A DNA stretch of 17,279 bases, taken from positions 1 through 17,279 of the forward strand of contig CAJWKX010000004.1 of the NCBI GenBank assembly GCA_913043015.1. Direction: 5' to 3'. The translations under genes and the position numbers were made by a program. Shown one piece after another: positions 17,260 to 17,279 of this stretch; within the stretch, counting starts at the first letter, position 1, and each line of letters starts with the position of its first letter. Below the pieces are notes generated by a model, which saw only the letters and a list, made by a program, of their open reading frames with translations, had not been told where the DNA came from and ran no database searches. The DNA is from an uncultured Candidatus Pelagibacter sp. (lineage in GTDB: Bacteria > Pseudomonadota > Alphaproteobacteria > Pelagibacterales > Pelagibacteraceae).

Positions 17260-17279
17260 ATCAAAGCTATATAGTAATT

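Overview
This window looks like chromosomal DNA from a streamlined marine alphaproteobacterium, most likely SAR11 (Pelagibacterales). That assignment is an inference. It rests on very low G+C (lysine and asparagine codons are almost all AAA and AAT), genes packed with overlaps or gaps of a few dozen bases, and an alphaproteobacterial-type gene order. I see no mobile element, phage gene, CRISPR array, tRNA or rRNA. No stretch over 300 bases lacks a gene; the longest true gap is 63 bp.

Layout. (1) Bases 1-5712, minus strand, transcription running from high to low coordinates: lgt, a MidA/NDUFAF7-like methyltransferase, pgeF, prs, rplY, pth and ychF (C-terminus cut by the window edge). This long run combines lipoprotein maturation, PRPP synthesis and translation upkeep. 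The gene after midA, pgeF, appears to start at a non-ATG codon (CTG or ATT); a start at the first conventional codon would lose about a quarter of the protein. (2) Bases 5764-6018, plus strand: a small ubiK-type gene, divergent from lgt. (3) Bases 5996-8400, minus strand: a three-gene regulatory operon with overlapping genes (MarR regulator, OmpR-type response regulator, EnvZ-type histidine kinase), divergent from (4) ilvE on the plus strand, with a shared 63-bp promoter region. (5) Bases 9342-15077, minus strand: uvrB, a pteridine-reductase-like SDR, folB, uvrC and pgsA, all overlapping or nearly so. This run mixes nucleotide excision repair, folate/pterin metabolism and phosphatidylglycerol synthesis. 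(6) aspC on the plus strand, divergent from uvrB, meeting (7) trxB on the minus strand tail to tail with one base between them.

Functionally this is a core housekeeping region: amino-acid transamination (ilvE, aspC), repair (uvrB, uvrC), redox (trxB), envelope lipids (lgt, pgsA), nucleotide precursors (prs), folate (folB and the SDR), translation (rplY, pth, ychF) and one signalling locus. I found no convincing undescribed system. The points most worth a second look are the pgeF start codon, the pterin-reductase signature of the SDR beside folB, the PetP/PetR-like MarR-OmpR pair with its own kinase, the possible operator between that operon and ilvE, and the convergent gene pairs that leave no room for ordinary terminators.
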